DNA of 16,591 nt from the NCBI GenBank assembly GCA_001796965.1, contig MGOA01000042.1:1-16591 (forward strand), read 5' to 3'. Positions 1 to 6,915 of this stretch are shown here, piece by piece (positions within the stretch are counted from its first letter, which is position 1; each line of letters begins with the position of its first letter). The notes under the pieces are model-generated. The model saw only the letters and a list, made by a program, of their open reading frames with translations. It was not told where the DNA came from and ran no database searches. Made by a program: the position numbers and the translations under genes. This DNA is from Chloroflexi bacterium RBG_16_64_43 (GTDB lineage Bacteria; Chloroflexota; Anaerolineae; Anaerolineales; RBG-16-64-43).

Positions 1-4
1 CGAT

Positions 5-811
5 GTGGAATCCGGACGACACGAATCGCTGGCTTTCGATCGCGCCGCGGCAACCTACGATCAGACGCGCGGCTTCCCGCCGGGCGTGGGCGAGAAAGTG
101 GCGGCTGCGCTGCTACCCCATCTGCCTCGCCCGGGGCACGTGCTGGAGGTGGGGGTCGGGACCGGCCGCATCGCCCGCCTGCTGCTCAACCTCGGTGTGC
201 CAGTTGTGGGGATTGACCTCTCGCGGCCGATGATGGATCGCCTGCGGGGCGTGCAACCTGCTGGCCCGGCGGCTGTGCGTCTAGTCCAAGGCGACGCGAG
301 GCGGCTGCCCCTGGCGGCGAGGGCAGTCACGGCCGTAATTGCCGTGCACCTCTTCCATTTGGTCGGAGATGCTGAGCAGGCGATGAACGACGTTCTGCGC
401 GTGATTGCCCCGCGGGGCGTGGTGGCGGTCGGGTGGAACTGGCATCCGCCGGATTCAATCGGCCGGCGCGTGCGCCGTGCTTGGCGCGAGATCGTCGCCC
501 AGCATGGCGCCGACATGGGCGCTCCAGGTCTGCGCGAGATGGACGCGCCGGTGAAGTTCTTCCGCGGCCGAGCGCGGCGCTATGCCGAGATCCAAGCCTG
601 CGAGTGGCACGTCGAACGAACGCCGCGCCAGGCGTTGGAAGATGTTGAAAAGAAGACCTTCTCGAGCTCGTGGGTGGTCGGTGAGGCAGTATTCCCCGTG
701 TGCCTCGCCGAGCTGCACGCGTGGGCGGAACGCGAGTTGCCCGACCTGGATCGTTCGCGAAACGAGCTACGCAGGTTTATCTGGCACATCTTCGGCGGGT
801 GGAGCGCCTGA
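5..811 (+). CDS. Class I SAM-dependent methyltransferase (UbiE/Methyltransf_11-like)
   Basis: The 268-residue product is a soluble Rossmann-fold methyltransferase that would transfer a methyl group from S-adenosylmethionine; the substrate cannot be read from the sequence. The N-terminus (FDRAAATYDQTRG, residues 11-23) is typical of UbiE-like enzymes. Motif I is LEVGVGTG (47-54), the acidic residue after strand 2 is D71 in VGIDLS, motif III is QGDARRLPL (95-103), and HLFHLV (115-120) fills the motif IV position. A GTG at 5 is used as start because it directly precedes the conserved N-terminal helix. The frame is open to the window edge and only four upstream bases are visible, so no ribosome site can be checked and the true start may lie outside. 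The last 45 bases overlap the convergent dedA-like gene. The methyltransferase class is secure; the specific function is unknown. Confidence 0.85.
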   Translation: MESGRHESLAFDRAAATYDQTRGFPPGVGEKVAAALLPHLPRPGHVLEVGVGTGRIARLLLNLGVPVVGIDLSRPMMDRLRGVQPAGPAAVRLVQGDARRLPLAARAVTAVIAVHLFHLVGDAEQAMNDVLRVIAPRGVVAVGWNWHPPDSIGRRVRRAWREIVAQHGADMGAPGLREMDAPVKFFRGRARRYAEIQACEWHVERTPRQALEDVEKKTFSSSWVVGEAVFPVCLAELHAWAERELPDLDRSRNELRRFIWHIFGGWSA

Positions 812-1462
812 AGAGGCTGGAGCCGACGACCTCGCCCCGCGCTTGATCCGGCGGGCCACCCAGGCGAAGATATCGTGCCGGTACTCCTTCCACACGTGGA
901 TCATGCTCGGCAGCGCGGAGAGGAAAATCACGGCCACGACGATCAGCAGGAAGTAGCGGTCGATTCCCGGCAGTGTCTCACCGAGGAAATATCCTGCTGC
1001 GGTTACACCCACCGCCCACAGCAATCCCCCCAGAACATTGAAGAAGAAGAAGCGCCGATACGGCATCTGCACTGCCCCGGCGACGATCGGGGCGAAAGTC
1101 CGGATGAATGGCATGAATCGCGCCAGCACGATGGTCTTGCCGCCATGCTTCTCGTAGAATGCCTTGGCTGCGAGAAGGTTCTTGCGCCGGAAGAGAAGTG
1201 AGTTGTCGCGGTTGAAGATGGGCGGGCCGGCCTTCTTCCCGAACCAATAGCCCACGTTGTCGCCCAGCACCGCCGCGACGGGGAGCGTGAGCAGCAGGGT
1301 CCAGATATCCAGTTCCCCGTGGGCAGCGAGCAAGCCGGCGGTGAGCAACAGGCTATCGCCGGGAAGGAAGAACCCGAAGAACAGGCCAGACTCGGCGAAA
1401 ACGATCCCGATCAGGCCGAGATACCCGACCGTTTCAATCAGCTTAACTAGGTCGAATCCCAT
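767..1462 (-). CDS. DedA family (VTT domain) integral membrane protein
   Basis: The 231-residue multi-spanning inner-membrane protein belongs to the DedA/SNARE-associated (VTT) family. Members are proton-dependent transporters implicated in flipping undecaprenyl phosphate or other lipids. Visible signatures are E24 followed by FFLPGDSLL (31-39), the re-entrant segment GDNVGYWFGKKAG (67-79), and R115-F-M-P-F-I-R121 leading to the second re-entrant helix, then a final hydrophobic span at about 171-188. The tail from about 203 is Arg/Lys- then Ala/Ser/Pro-rich and probably disordered; its codons overlap the end of the methyltransferase. The frame begins GTG-TTG-ATG at 1468-1460. I chose the ATG because an AGAGAG ribosome site lies 9 bases before it, but only 3 bases before the GTG. 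A TATAAT box lies about 50 bases upstream. The family is certain; the substrate is not known. Confidence 0.92.
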   Translation of the reverse strand: MGFDLVKLIETVGYLGLIGIVFAESGLFFGFFLPGDSLLLTAGLLAAHGELDIWTLLLTLPVAAVLGDNVGYWFGKKAGPPIFNRDNSLLFRRKNLLAAKAFYEKHGGKTIVLARFMPFIRTFAPIVAGAVQMPYRRFFFFNVLGGLLWAVGVTAAGYFLGETLPGIDRYFLLIVVAVIFLSALPSMIHVWKEYRHDIFAWVARRIKRGARSSAPASSGAPPAEDVPDKPA

Positions 1463-1512
1463 CAACACCCACTCTCTATCCCGCGCGCCGCGTCAGGGTC
1501 TGGGGCGGGCAG

Positions 1513-1518
1513 ATTATA
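1513..1518 (-). promoter_or_regulatory. -10 box of the dedA-like gene promoter
   Basis: Read on the minus strand, 1518-1513 is a perfect TATAAT. The predicted start of transcription is near 1506, giving a leader of about 45 bases. No good -35 box lies 16-18 bases upstream (the best is CTCCGG). An inverted repeat, CGGAGCG at 1537-1543 with CGCTCCG at 1569-1575, covers that position and could be an activator or repressor site. Confidence 0.55.
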
Positions 1519-1662
1519 CCCGAGCGATTCGACGTCCGGAGCGGGGCAGAGGCCAACAAGGAGTCGATCGCTCCGCAATCCTCGTCCGCCCTCGCCAGGG
1601 GCCCGACGGGGAGTGCCACCGCCAGGGAGCTTGTTCACCACGCGAGTCGACCGCCAGCGCTG

Positions 1663-1691
1663 TTGACTCTGTGCAGCCTTGAACCTATACT
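1663..1691 (+). promoter_or_regulatory. Sigma-70-type promoter of the long-chain acyl-CoA ligase gene
   Basis: TTGACT at 1663-1668 and TATACT at 1686-1691 are separated by exactly 17 bases, each one mismatch from the housekeeping consensus. Transcription should begin near 1698, giving a leader of about 100 bases before the ATG at 1798. This is one of the clearest promoters in the window. Confidence 0.8.
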
Positions 1692-1734
1692 CGTTCTAGA
1701 ACTCCACAGCGCCCCTTCGTTCCCAGCCACCGGT

Positions 1735-1759
1735 CCAGGCCCTCGGAGGGAGGTCCTGG
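1735..1759 (+). promoter_or_regulatory. Leader hairpin with GGAGG loop
   Basis: In the predicted fadD leader, CCAGG (1735-1739) pairs with CCTGG (1755-1759). After one C-T mismatch, CCTC (1741-1744) pairs with GAGG (1750-1753), leaving the five-base loop GGAGG. The stem ends 38 bases before the start codon. A role in translation or mRNA stability is only inferred. Confidence 0.4.
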
Positions 1760-1797
1760 GCGACGCATTCATCCCCCGGAAGAGAGGAGAGAGGACG

Positions 1798-3489
1798 ATG
1801 GCGGATCGACCCTGGCTTAAGAACTACGACCCTGGCGTTCCACGTACACTCGATCTCCCCAAGGTTCCCCTGTTTCGTTTCCTGGAAGACGCAGCGGCCA
1901 AGCACCCGGACGTCCCGTGCACGATCTTCAAAGGCGCCAAGATTACCTACCGCGAGATGGATGGACTGACCAATGCACTTGCGGCGGCGCTGGTGGAGAT
2001 GGGCGTCAAGCGTGGCCAACCCGTGGCCATGTTCATGCCCAACACCCCGCAATTCGTGATGTGCTTCTACGGCATCCTCAAGGCGGGCGGGGTGGTGGTG
2101 GCGACCAACCCGCTTTACACCCCGCGCGAAATCGAGCACCAGATGAAGGACGCGGGGGCCGAGATCATGATCCTGACGAGCAACTTCTACTCGCGGATCA
2201 AGGAAGTGCAGCCGGCCACCAAGCTGAAGAAGCTGATCGTCACGAACATCAAGGAAACGCTGCCGCCGCTGCTGCGCGTCCTGTTTACGCTGGCCAAGGA
2301 GAAGAAGGAAGGCCATCGCGTCGAACTCGCGGCAGGCGACATGTGGCTGAAGGACCTGTTGGCCAAGTACGCCGGTGCGTCCAAGCCCAAGATCGAGATC
2401 GGCCCGGATGATTTGTGCATCTTCCAGTACAGCGGCGGAACCACCGGCGTGTCGAAGGCGGCCGTTTCGACCCACATGGCGCTACTCTCCGACACGCTCG
2501 CCATTCGCGCGTGGATGCCCGATTTGCGTGAGGGGCAGGAACTGATGCTGATGGCCATCCCGCTCTTTCACGTGTATGGAATGGTGGCGGGCATGAGTAT
2601 GGCGGTGGCCGGCGCCATGCCGATGGTCATGGTCCCCAACCCGCGCGACTTGCACGATGTGCTGGGATCGATTCAGAAGTTCCGCCCGACGATCTTCCCA
2701 GGTGTGCCTACGCTGTACAACGCCATCAACAACCACCCAGACGTCCGCGCGGGCAAATACAAGATCGATTCCATCCGTGCCTGCATTTCGGGTTCCGCGC
2801 CCCTCATGCGCGAAACCAAAGAGACATTCGAACGCCTGACGGGCGGCAAGCTGGTGGAAGGCTATGGGCTATCCGAAGCGCCCACGGCCACGCACTGCAA
2901 CCCGCTCAAGGGACGCAACGTCACCGGCTCGATCGGCCTGCCGCTGCCGGGCGTGGACGCACGCATCGTCAGCCTGGACGACGGGGTGACCGTTCTGCCG
3001 GCGGGCGAAGTAGGCGAGCTCTCGATTCGCGGGCCGATGTTGATGAAGGGCTATCACAACATGCCCACCGAAACCGCCAACACACTGCGCGACGGCTGGC
3101 TGTTCACGGGGGATATCGCCCGCATGGATGACGACGGGTATTTCTACATCGTTGACCGCAAGAAGGAACTGATCAAGGTTGGCGGGTACCAAGTGTGGCC
3201 ACGAGAGGTGGAAGAGGTACTGGCCGGCCATCCGAAGGTGCTCGAAGTGGCGGCGGCCGGCATCCCGGATGCCTATCGCGGCGAAACGGTCAAGGCGTGG
3301 GTGGTGCTCAAGCCGGGGCAGAGCGCTACCGAGGATGAACTGAAGGCGTGGTGCGCCGACAAGCTGGCCAAGTTCAAGATCCCCTCGGGCATCGAGTTCC
3401 GATCGGAGCCCCTGCCCAAGACGACCGTGGGCAAGATCCTGCGCCGCGAGTTGGTGCGCGAGCACAAGGAGAAATCCCCGGCCAAATAG
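1798..3489 (+). CDS. fadD: Long-chain fatty acid--CoA ligase (AMP-binding, FadD-like)
   Basis: The 563-residue adenylate-forming enzyme would activate fatty acids to acyl-CoA via an acyl-AMP intermediate, feeding beta-oxidation or lipid synthesis at the inner face of the membrane. The ATP-binding P-loop is YSGGTTGVSK (211-220). The adenylate and hinge motifs are TGD (437-439) and DRKKELIKVGGYQVWP from D453. The C-terminal catalytic lysine is K546 in PKTTVGKILRRE. Length and motif order match bacterial long-chain ligases. The ATG at 1798 is chosen over upstream in-frame starts because a purine-rich ribosome site (AGAGGAGAGAGG, 1783-1794) precedes it and homologues start at this region; the longer frame would run through the promoter. 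The gene is monocistronic, with its own promoter and a strong terminator at 3516-3546. Chain-length specificity cannot be judged. Confidence 0.93.
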   Translation: MADRPWLKNYDPGVPRTLDLPKVPLFRFLEDAAAKHPDVPCTIFKGAKITYREMDGLTNALAAALVEMGVKRGQPVAMFMPNTPQFVMCFYGILKAGGVVVATNPLYTPREIEHQMKDAGAEIMILTSNFYSRIKEVQPATKLKKLIVTNIKETLPPLLRVLFTLAKEKKEGHRVELAAGDMWLKDLLAKYAGASKPKIEIGPDDLCIFQYSGGTTGVSKAAVSTHMALLSDTLAIRAWMPDLREGQELMLMAIPLFHVYGMVAGMSMAVAGAMPMVMVPNPRDLHDVLGSIQKFRPTIFPGVPTLYNAINNHPDVRAGKYKIDSIRACISGSAPLMRETKETFERLTGGKLVEGYGLSEAPTATHCNPLKGRNVTGSIGLPLPGVDARIVSLDDGVTVLPAGEVGELSIRGPMLMKGYHNMPTETANTLRDGWLFTGDIARMDDDGYFYIVDRKKELIKVGGYQVWPREVEEVLAGHPKVLEVAAAGIPDAYRGETVKAWVVLKPGQSATEDELKAWCADKLAKFKIPSGIEFRSEPLPKTTVGKILRRELVREHKEKSPAK

Positions 3490-3515
3490 CCGGATCACGG
3501 ACGAGGGGTGGATGA

Positions 3516-3546
3516 AAAGAGCGCCGGATCACATCCGGCGCTCTTT
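3516..3546. terminator. Bidirectional intrinsic terminator between fadD and ftsH
   Basis: A perfect 14-base-pair stem runs from AAAGAGCGCCGGAT to ATCCGGCGCTCTTT with the three-base loop CAC. On the plus strand the stem ends in TTT and continues CTTCTC. On the minus strand it ends in TTT and continues TCATC. It lies between the convergent fadD and ftsH genes and can end both transcripts. Confidence 0.85.
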
Positions 3547-3578
3547 CTTCTCGAGATCGGTATCGCCTTGAAGGCGGC

Positions 3579-5465
3579 CTAACTGGTTGCACCGGCCGGC
3601 AGGGCGACTCCCTTGGGCACGGGCGTGCTAGTGCGTGAGGCATGCGGCGAGGGGAACAGTCTCGAAAACTCCGCTTCGTCCAGCGTTTCCACTTCGATCA
3701 AGCGCTGCGCTACGGCATCCAGTTTTTCGCGGTATTGGCGCAGAATGGATTTCGCACGGTCATACGATTCGTGGACCAGCGAGCGCACTTCTTGGTCGAT
3801 CTCCTGCGCCACTTGGTCGGAGTAGTCGCGCTGCTCCCCGATCTCGCGGCCCAGGAATACCAACTCGTCCTTCTGGCCGTAGACCATCGGCCCCAGGCGT
3901 TCGCTCATGCCCCAGCGCGTGACCATGTTGCGCGCGAGTTTCGTGGCGCGCTCCATGTCGTCGGACGCGCCGGTGGTGACGTCGTTGAACACCAAGTCCT
4001 CCGAGGCGCGGCCGCCTAGGAGGCCCGAGAGGTCGGCCTTGAACTTGTTACGCGAGTGCAGCGTGCGGTCTTCCTCGGGCAAGGCCAGCGTGTAGCCGCC
4101 GGCGATGCCGCGCGCAATAATCGAAACCTTGTGCACCGGATCGCACTCGGAAATCGCTTGCATGACCACCGCGTGGCCGGCCTCGTGGTAGGCGATGATC
4201 CGTTTCTCTTCCTCGCTGATCAGGCGGCTCTTGCGCTCCGGCCCGGCAATGACGCGTTCGATGGCTTCTTCCATCTCCGACATGGTGATCGACTTCTTGT
4301 CGCGGCGGGCGGCCAGGATGGCCGCTTCGTTGACCATATTCTCGATATCGGCGCCCACGAACCCGGGGGTGGACTTGGCCAGCGTGGTCAGGTTGACGTC
4401 GCTCGCCAACGGCTTGCCGCGCGCATGCACCTTGAGGATGGCCTCCCGCCCGCGCATATCCGGTCGGTCGAGCACCACCCGCCGGTCGAAGCGGCCCGGG
4501 CGCATGAGCGCTGGGTCGAGGATATCGGGGCGGTTGGTGGCGGCCACCACGATCACGTTGGTGTCGGTATCGAAGCCGTCCATCTCGACCAGGATCTGGT
4601 TGAGTGTCTGCTCGCGTTCGTCGTGGCTGCCACCCAGGCCGGTGCCGCGTTGGCGGCCCACCGCGTCGATCTCGTCCACAAAGACAATGCAAGGCGAGTG
4701 ACGTTTGGCCTGGTCGAACAGGTCGCGCACGCGGCTGGCGCCGACGCCCACGAACATCTCCACGAACTCGGAACCCGAGATTGAGAAGAACGGCACCCCG
4801 GCCTCGCCCGAGACGGCCTTGGCCATGAGGGTCTTGCCCGTCCCCGGCGCGCCCACCAGTAACACGCCTTTGGGAATGCGGGCGCCGAGTGAGATGAACT
4901 TCTCGGGTTCTTTGAGGAACTCAACCACCTCGCGCAGTTCCTCCTTCGCCTCTTCCACGCCGGCCACGTCGTCGAAGGTCACGGTCGGCTGGTCGCCGGT
5001 AAACATCCGCGCCCGGCTTTTGCCGAAGGAGATAGCCTGGTTGTTGGTGCCCTGGGCCTGGCGCAGCATAAAGTAGATCAGGCCGCCAAAGAGCAGCACA
5101 GGGATGAGGTAGGTGGCCAGGTTCAGCACCATGCCCCAATCGCTGGGCTGGCGGACCTCGATGTTGATCTTGCTTGGGTCGAGGTCGGCGCTGGTCACAC
5201 CGTACGCCTCGAGCTGGCTGGCCAGGCTCGAATCAGGTTCCTTGCGCGACTTGGCCTCCTGCCCACCGACGTAGGTGATGGCCAGGTCGTTCTCGTTGAC
5301 CTCGATCTGCTTGACCTTGCCTGCCCGCACATCGGCCGCGAGCTGGTTGATTTGGATAACTTCCGTACGCGCATTGGAGGCCTGGTATTGCTGATAGACC
5401 AGCACACCCATGGCCACCAAGACGATGAAGATCGTGATCAGGTTGCGTGTGCGCGACGAATTCAC
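3579..5465 (-). CDS. ftsH: ATP-dependent zinc metalloprotease FtsH
   Basis: The 628-residue membrane AAA+ protease extracts and degrades misfolded membrane proteins and selected soluble regulators as a hexamer, with the catalytic part in the cytoplasm. It has a transmembrane segment at about 9-25, an extracytoplasmic domain (26-109), a second transmembrane segment (about 112-134), Walker A GAPGTGKT (205-212), pore loop MFVGVG (237-242), Walker B IVFVDEID (260-267) and a second region of homology (309-329) with Arg fingers. The zinc site is HEAGH (427-431) with D503 as probable third ligand. Length is normal for the family. The start is a GTG at 5465, supported by GGGAGGG ending about 4 bases upstream. 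An extended -10 promoter is seen at 5525-5533. The gene is alone and ends at the shared terminator. All catalytic residues appear intact. Confidence 0.98.
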   Translation of the reverse strand: MNSSRTRNLITIFIVLVAMGVLVYQQYQASNARTEVIQINQLAADVRAGKVKQIEVNENDLAITYVGGQEAKSRKEPDSSLASQLEAYGVTSADLDPSKINIEVRQPSDWGMVLNLATYLIPVLLFGGLIYFMLRQAQGTNNQAISFGKSRARMFTGDQPTVTFDDVAGVEEAKEELREVVEFLKEPEKFISLGARIPKGVLLVGAPGTGKTLMAKAVSGEAGVPFFSISGSEFVEMFVGVGASRVRDLFDQAKRHSPCIVFVDEIDAVGRQRGTGLGGSHDEREQTLNQILVEMDGFDTDTNVIVVAATNRPDILDPALMRPGRFDRRVVLDRPDMRGREAILKVHARGKPLASDVNLTTLAKSTPGFVGADIENMVNEAAILAARRDKKSITMSEMEEAIERVIAGPERKSRLISEEEKRIIAYHEAGHAVVMQAISECDPVHKVSIIARGIAGGYTLALPEEDRTLHSRNKFKADLSGLLGGRASEDLVFNDVTTGASDDMERATKLARNMVTRWGMSERLGPMVYGQKDELVFLGREIGEQRDYSDQVAQEIDQEVRSLVHESYDRAKSILRQYREKLDAVAQRLIEVETLDEAEFSRLFPSPHASRTSTPVPKGVALPAGATS

Positions 5466-5835
5466 AAATCCCTCCCGGAGGGGAATCCACCCCCGGTCTC
5501 AATTCAACGGATAGTTTCGCTCCGATTATACCAGAGCGCTATTTGCAAATCATATGACCGCCAGGGACTCATTCCGTTCTCACCCGGGGCGAACCGGCCG
5601 TTTCATAAGGCATTCCGCATGGCTTGCACCGAAAGCGCACAGCCCGGGAGGCCTCAGCCTCGCACGCCCGCCCCCTCGATTCTCGCTCACGCTCCCGCAG
5701 TGATTGCCGGTCGCTCCGTCCGCTTGGCGAGATGATGGCACGGCGTTCGTGACCAGTGCGGGATCCCGCCAAGCCGGTTGACGCGAGCCCTCTCTGTTTG
5801 CCGATTGGGCCTTGTGTGCGGGTCAATGCCTGGGG
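5466..5835. other. Intergenic region between ftsH and the Ser/Thr kinase gene
   Basis: This 370-base gap between two minus-strand genes contains the ftsH leader (to about 5518), its extended -10 promoter (5525-5533) and a 10-base palindrome (5541-5550). Further upstream is a nested pair of inverted repeats: GCTTGGCG (5722-5729) with CGCCAAGC (5767-5774), enclosing part of the 12-base palindrome GCGGGATCCCGC (5758-5769). No U-tract follows, so it is not a classic terminator for the kinase. I found no convincing coding sequence, tRNA, SRP RNA or RNase P signature; an 85-codon minus-strand frame here looks random. Confidence 0.5.
5525..5533 (-). promoter_or_regulatory. Extended -10 promoter of ftsH
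   Basis: Minus-strand TGGTATAAT (5533-5525) is a perfect -10 box with a TGN extension. The -35 region is poor (TGATTT at 16 bases), as is usual for extended -10 promoters. Predicted transcription start is near 5518, about 53 bases before the GTG start. A perfect palindrome, ATTTGCAAAT (5541-5550), sits in the spacer. Confidence 0.65.
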
Positions 5836-6834
5836 TCAGGTGGCGGATGCGAAGTACAGGAGGTAGACCCACATCGTCAGGGGAACCAGCCCGCCGACGG
5901 CAATCAACGCCAGAAAGGCGAGGCCAACGGCCAGCCAATCGATCCCTGGGGCAGTGCGATTCTCATAGAGCGGCTCGATCGCCCTTGCCCCGGCCAATCG
6001 AGCGGCGCCTGGCGTGGATTGTTGCAGCAGCCCTCGCAAGAAACGGGCGGCTTGCTCTCCATTCCTAAACCGTTCGCGCGCATCCTTGGCCATCATGCGC
6101 AGAATGACGGCCTCCACCTCGGCCGGGATGCCGGGTGCGAGGCTGCGCGGCGCAGGGGGCGGGCTCGATACGTGCTGCATTGCAAGCGCGCGTGGGTCTT
6201 TTCCGTGGAAGGGGAGATGTCCGGTGACCAACTCGAACAGCACCACTCCTAGCGAGTACACATCGCTGGCCGGGCTGAGCGCCTCCCCGCGCGCCTGCTC
6301 GGGAGAGAAATACTGCGGCGTGCCCCACGGCTGCTCGTCATCCTCGCCCCCGGCCAGCACGGAACGCGCGATGCCGAAGTCGGTCAGTTTGGGTTGCAGG
6401 TCGGCACGCAGCAAGATGTTCTGCGGCTTGACATCGCAGTGAACCAGACCGGCGCGATGGGCAAGGCCCAGCCCCTCCGCCAGCTGCAGCGCGATCCAAA
6501 CGGCCTCCTCGGGCGGCAAATGACCGCGCCGTGCGATGGTGGATTTGAGATCCGAGCCCTCCACCAGTTCCATGACCATGTAGTACTGATCGTTTTCCAG
6601 GCCGAAGTCGTACAACCGCACTAGGTTTGGATGATCGAGATGAGCCAGTGCCTGGGCCTCATGCAAGAAGCGGCGTTGAAAAGCGGGATCGCGCGTGTAT
6701 TCGTACTTCAGCAGCTTGATGGCCACCTGGCGTCCGAGGGTCAGGTCATCGGCGCGATAGATGTTGGCCACCGCGCCGCTGCCGAGTGGCTCGACCAGGC
6801 GGTATCGATTGCTGAGGGTCGGCAGACCGTTCAT
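5836..6834 (-). CDS. Membrane-anchored serine/threonine protein kinase (PknB/Hanks type)
   Basis: The 332-residue product carries a Hanks-type kinase domain (about 10-270) and one C-terminal transmembrane region (about 300-327). The glycine-rich loop is GSGAVANIY (18-26), the ATP lysine K40, the helix C glutamate E59, the catalytic loop HCDVKPQN (132-139) with D134, the metal site DFG (152-154), the activation-segment end GTPQYFSPEQ (171-180) and the lobe-stabilising D191. The Arg before the catalytic Asp is replaced by Cys, making this a non-RD kinase. There are no PASTA repeats or other extracellular sensor; only a few residues follow the membrane segment. A TGATAGAAT box ends 10 bases before the ATG, implying a very short leader. 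The gene is divergent from the lipid kinase gene across 81 bases. Kinase identity is secure; substrates are unknown. Confidence 0.93.
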   Translation of the reverse strand: MNGLPTLSNRYRLVEPLGSGAVANIYRADDLTLGRQVAIKLLKYEYTRDPAFQRRFLHEAQALAHLDHPNLVRLYDFGLENDQYYMVMELVEGSDLKSTIARRGHLPPEEAVWIALQLAEGLGLAHRAGLVHCDVKPQNILLRADLQPKLTDFGIARSVLAGGEDDEQPWGTPQYFSPEQARGEALSPASDVYSLGVVLFELVTGHLPFHGKDPRALAMQHVSSPPPAPRSLAPGIPAEVEAVILRMMAKDARERFRNGEQAARFLRGLLQQSTPGAARLAGARAIEPLYENRTAPGIDWLAVGLAFLALIAVGGLVPLTMWVYLLYFASAT

Positions 6835-6844
6835 GGTTCCGACG

Positions 6845-6853
6845 ATTCTATCA
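6845..6853 (-). promoter_or_regulatory. Extended -10 promoter of the Ser/Thr kinase gene
   Basis: Minus-strand TGATAGAAT (6853-6845) is a -10 box with one mismatch and a TGN extension. The start of transcription would be near 6838, leaving only about 4 bases before the ATG at 6834. The -35 position (GCTGCG) does not match consensus. The only ribosome-site-like bases (GGAA) lie around the predicted start site. Confidence 0.5.
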
Positions 6854-6860
6854 ATAATGC

Positions 6861-6886
6861 CTGCCCACGCAGCCCGGCGCGGGCAG
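6861..6886. repeat. Inverted repeat between divergent kinase and lipid kinase promoters
   Basis: CTGCCC (6861-6866) and GGGCAG (6881-6886) form a 6-base inverted repeat with a 14-base spacer. It covers the -35 region of both divergent promoters, neither of which has a good -35 box. That is the layout expected of a shared regulator site, but this is inference from position. A 9-base direct repeat, ATAATGCCT, also occurs at 6854-6862 and 6893-6901. Confidence 0.4.
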
Positions 6887-6891
6887 ACATG

Positions 6892-6911
6892 TATAATGCC
6901 TCAGCCTGAGG
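6892..6911 (+). promoter_or_regulatory. -10 box and start-site hairpin of the lipid kinase gene
   Basis: TATAAT at 6892-6897 is a perfect -10 box; the -35 region (GCAGCC) is poor. Transcription would start near 6904. CCTCA (6899-6903) and TGAGG (6907-6911) form a small inverted repeat over the start site. The second arm is part of the ribosome site GAGGTGAG, which ends directly before the ATG at 6916. Confidence 0.55.
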
Positions 6912-6915
6912 TGAG

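Larger units (their letters stand above)
1463..1797. other. Divergent intergenic region between dedA-like and fadD-like genes
   Basis: This 335-base gap holds the dedA-like leader and promoter (to about 1541), a 7-base inverted repeat (1537-1543/1569-1575), the fadD-like promoter (1663-1691) and the fadD leader with a hairpin (1735-1759). No convincing small gene, tRNA or known riboswitch was seen. The fadD reading frame stays open upstream to 1663, but that part overlaps its own promoter and is not translated on this reading. Confidence 0.6.

Noticed and set aside
1663..1797. 45-codon N-terminal extension of FadD
   Set aside because: It starts at the -35 box of the promoter and lacks a ribosome site; the ATG at 1798 has a strong one.
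3516..3546. Possible small RNA or attachment site at the long palindrome
   Set aside because: Its place between convergent genes, tight three-base loop and T-rich ends on both strands are fully explained by a bidirectional terminator.
5569..5826. 85-codon minus-strand frame between ftsH and the kinase gene
   Set aside because: Composition is random-looking (Arg/Ser/Gly-rich), and there is no ribosome site or family motif.
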